DNA of 5,914 bases from Bacillota bacterium (GTDB lineage: Bacteria > Bacillota > Sulfobacillia > Symbiobacteriales > Symbiobacteriaceae). Made by a program: the position numbers and the translations under genes. Below the pieces are notes generated by a model. That model worked only from the letters and a program-made list of their open reading frames with translations, had not been told where the DNA came from and did no database searches. The stretch lies in the NCBI GenBank assembly GCA_028287415.1, contig JAQBPS010000295.1:1-5914 (forward strand). Direction: 5' to 3'. Of this stretch, positions 4,333 to 5,914 are shown piece after piece (within the stretch, counting starts at the first letter, position 1; the number at the start of each line of letters is the position of its first letter).

Positions 4333-5914
4333 ATGCGGCGGTCCGATTCTTGGCGGCAGTGGCTCGGGTCTCTGTTGTGCCTTGTGGTCCTGATGCTGGC
4401 GCTTCCGGTCCAGGCCGAAAGCCAACCGATCGGTCTGGTTGTGGATGGTCAGAAACTCGCGATGGATGTTCCGCCTCTGATCGTTGCCGGGCGAACCCTG
4501 GTGCCACTGCGCGCAATCATGGAGGCGCTGGGCGCACGGGTGGAGTGGAATCAGGGCAATAAAACGGCGACGGTGTTTCACGAGGGGCACGTCGTGGCTC
4601 TGCCTGAGGGCAGCGGTAAGGCGGTCGTGGACGGCGCAGAAGTGACCCTTGATGTCCCTGCGCAGACCGTGTCGGGGCGGATGCTGGTGCCCGTCCGGTT
4701 CCTGGTGGAGGCAACCGGCGGCGAAGTGGACTGGTCAGCCAGCGACAACACCGTCTACCTTGCGGTCAAAAACGAGGCGCTCAAGACCACGCTTCGGATC
4801 ACGAAGGCCAACCGTGAGCTTCCCGGCAAGCCGCCGGAGTTGTGGAAGGCCGCGTCGGAGATGGACTTCCAGTTGACGGCCCCCAGTAGGGAGTACACGG
4901 CTGTCGACGGTGTTGTGCACGTGGAGGGGCGGGTAGCGGCGCGTCTCAATGGGGCCCGGATCGTCCTGGTTGTACAGGGGCCGAACGGCCGGGGCCGGGA
5001 GACCACGCTGCCCATCGGCAACGGCATGTTTTCCGGGGACATCCAGCTAGTCGAAGGTGCGGGCAGTTACACAATTGAGGTGTACGCACCAACGCAGGCG
5101 AACGACGGACGCCCCAGCAGGGTCACTGACTTTCGGGCGAAGAACGTCAGCACCCGGCTGCGGCAGAGTCCCTACTACCCCAGGGGGTACGCTGAGTCCG
5201 GTCTGAATCTGGAGTTGCCGACCAACGGCCAAATCGCCGTGGACACGGCGTTCGGGCTGCGGGGCACCGCGGATGTGAAGCTGAACGGCCGATTTTTGTG
5301 GCTTGAGGTGGAAAAGGGCAGCGCAAAGTGGAGCAGCTATGTCCAGATCCGGGACGGTAAATTCGACGGACAGGCGCACCTGGGCGGGGGCGCCGGACTT
5401 CACTGGGTGACCGTTCTGCTTCAGGATGGGATCGGGTCGAGCAGCTACGCACCGGTGGCCTACGTACCTGTGATGAACACGGGTGTCAAGGCTGTCCGGC
5501 AACCCCTGGTGGTGATGCCCTTCGGCCAGGAAGCGCAGCTCCGAGTAGAGCCGCTGCCGGACAGCGTGCCCGATGGCTATGTGCCGGTCGCCGGACAGCT
5601 CATGTCCCGGGAAACGGCGGCGTCCGTGCTGGTGCGGGTCACACGCGGCGGCGAGCATGACGATGTATTCATTCCGCTGTCGGAGGGGCGATTCGCAGGC
5701 CGCGTGCCGCTGGCGCTGGGTGCTGGCGACTACGAGCTTTCATTCATGATTCCCTGGACGAGCATGGAGTGGCGAGAGGCAGCGACCGCGCACGTCACGA
5801 ACCAGGCGGTCCAGGTAGTGCGGGGCTTCCGGTACAGTGCGAAGGCGATTGAACAGAACCTGCAGCTGACCGCCCCGGCAACCGACCCGTCCACCGCAGG
5901 CGCCAAGCTGCTCC
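4333..5914 (+). CDS. Secreted copper-amine-oxidase-N-domain protein with three tandem repeats (partial)
   Basis: The frame is open for 527 codons and runs off the window. Residues 1-28 form a signal peptide: basic start MRR, hydrophobic LLCLVVLMLALP, cleavage after VQA. Residues about 36-145 match the Cu_amine_oxidN1 domain of Firmicute surface proteins, with its paired core GRTLVPLR (53-60) and GRMLVPVR (115-122) and tryptophans 72 and 134, all 62 residues apart. Despite the name, this domain has no oxidase activity itself. After a linker, three beta-rich repeats (about 177-253, 291-365, 390-475) share G-x-F-x-G-x6-GAG at 231, 342 and 452, so the period is 111 and 110. After the third, the tail contains NLQLTAPATDPSTAGAKLL, which resembles the approach to a transglutaminase-like core; that continuation is inference. 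The ATG follows AGGGGTG (4321-4327) at proper spacing. Probably a cell-surface or envelope protein; catalytic function, if any, lies beyond the window. Confidence 0.87.
   Translation, partial: MRRSDSWRQWLGSLLCLVVLMLALPVQAESQPIGLVVDGQKLAMDVPPLIVAGRTLVPLRAIMEALGARVEWNQGNKTATVFHEGHVVALPEGSGKAVVDGAEVTLDVPAQTVSGRMLVPVRFLVEATGGEVDWSASDNTVYLAVKNEALKTTLRITKANRELPGKPPELWKAASEMDFQLTAPSREYTAVDGVVHVEGRVAARLNGARIVLVVQGPNGRGRETTLPIGNGMFSGDIQLVEGAGSYTIEVYAPTQANDGRPSRVTDFRAKNVSTRLRQSPYYPRGYAESGLNLELPTNGQIAVDTAFGLRGTADVKLNGRFLWLEVEKGSAKWSSYVQIRDGKFDGQAHLGGGAGLHWVTVLLQDGIGSSSYAPVAYVPVMNTGVKAVRQPLVVMPFGQEAQLRVEPLPDSVPDGYVPVAGQLMSRETAASVLVRVTRGGEHDDVFIPLSEGRFAGRVPLALGAGDYELSFMIPWTSMEWREAATAHVTNQAVQVVRGFRYSAKAIEQNLQLTAPATDPSTAGAKLL

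Noticed and set aside
4369..4380. Lipoprotein signal at Cys16 of the secreted protein
   Set aside because: The residues before it (GSLLC) do not give a proper lipobox and a hydrophobic stretch continues after the cysteine up to a normal VQA cleavage site.
5047..5658. A 203-codon open frame on the minus strand within the secreted-protein gene
   Set aside because: It lies inside a continuous + strand frame with signal peptide, domain and repeats, and its translation shows no family signature.

Overview
The window is a bacterial chromosomal segment with moderately high GC. It reads almost entirely on the + strand and suggests a GC-rich spore-former-type Firmicute, perhaps Symbiobacterium-like or a related thermophilic clostridium. 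The grounds are the gene order MarR regulator / glutamate racemase / RNase PH / RdgB / YfcE-type phosphoesterase (the Bacillus ysmB-racE-(gerM)-rph-ysnA-ysnB neighbourhood), strong GGAGG ribosome sites, CCA-encoding tRNAs and a secreted protein with a copper-amine-oxidase N-terminal domain. The taxonomic call is inference from memory.

Layout. 1-163: the 3' end of an Amidase_3-type N-acetylmuramoyl-L-alanine amidase. 265-714: a MarR-family regulator preceded by a candidate operator dyad and followed by a clear rho-independent terminator (742-774). 862-3515: a compact four-gene block, murI-rph-rdgB-yfcE, with gaps of a few bases or overlaps. It supplies D-glutamate for peptidoglycan, trims tRNA 3' ends, cleans the nucleotide pool and adds a small metallophosphoesterase. 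3553-4252: five tRNA genes in two transcription units, each with its own promoter and terminator: Pro(UGG)-Gly(UCC), then Arg(UCU)-Gln(UUG)-Lys(UUU). All five encode CCA and all have U at the first anticodon position. 4333-end: a secreted protein, open at the window edge, with signal peptide, Cu_amine_oxidN1-like domain and three tandem repeats of about 110 residues.

The genes are mostly housekeeping and I see no mobile element, CRISPR array or defence system. The parts least explained by ordinary annotation are: a long imperfect hairpin (4285-4326) whose 3' arm contains the ribosome-binding site of the secreted-protein gene; the three-fold repeat in that protein, marked by an exactly spaced G-x-F-x-G-x6-GAG signature; stable hairpins without U-tracts in the two longer spacers between co-transcribed tRNAs; and a dyad upstream of the MarR gene. 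An all-GC hairpin also abuts the murI ribosome site.

In both rdgB and yfcE an upstream in-frame ATG lies too close to the Shine-Dalgarno sequence, so I moved each start to the next in-frame codon with normal spacing.
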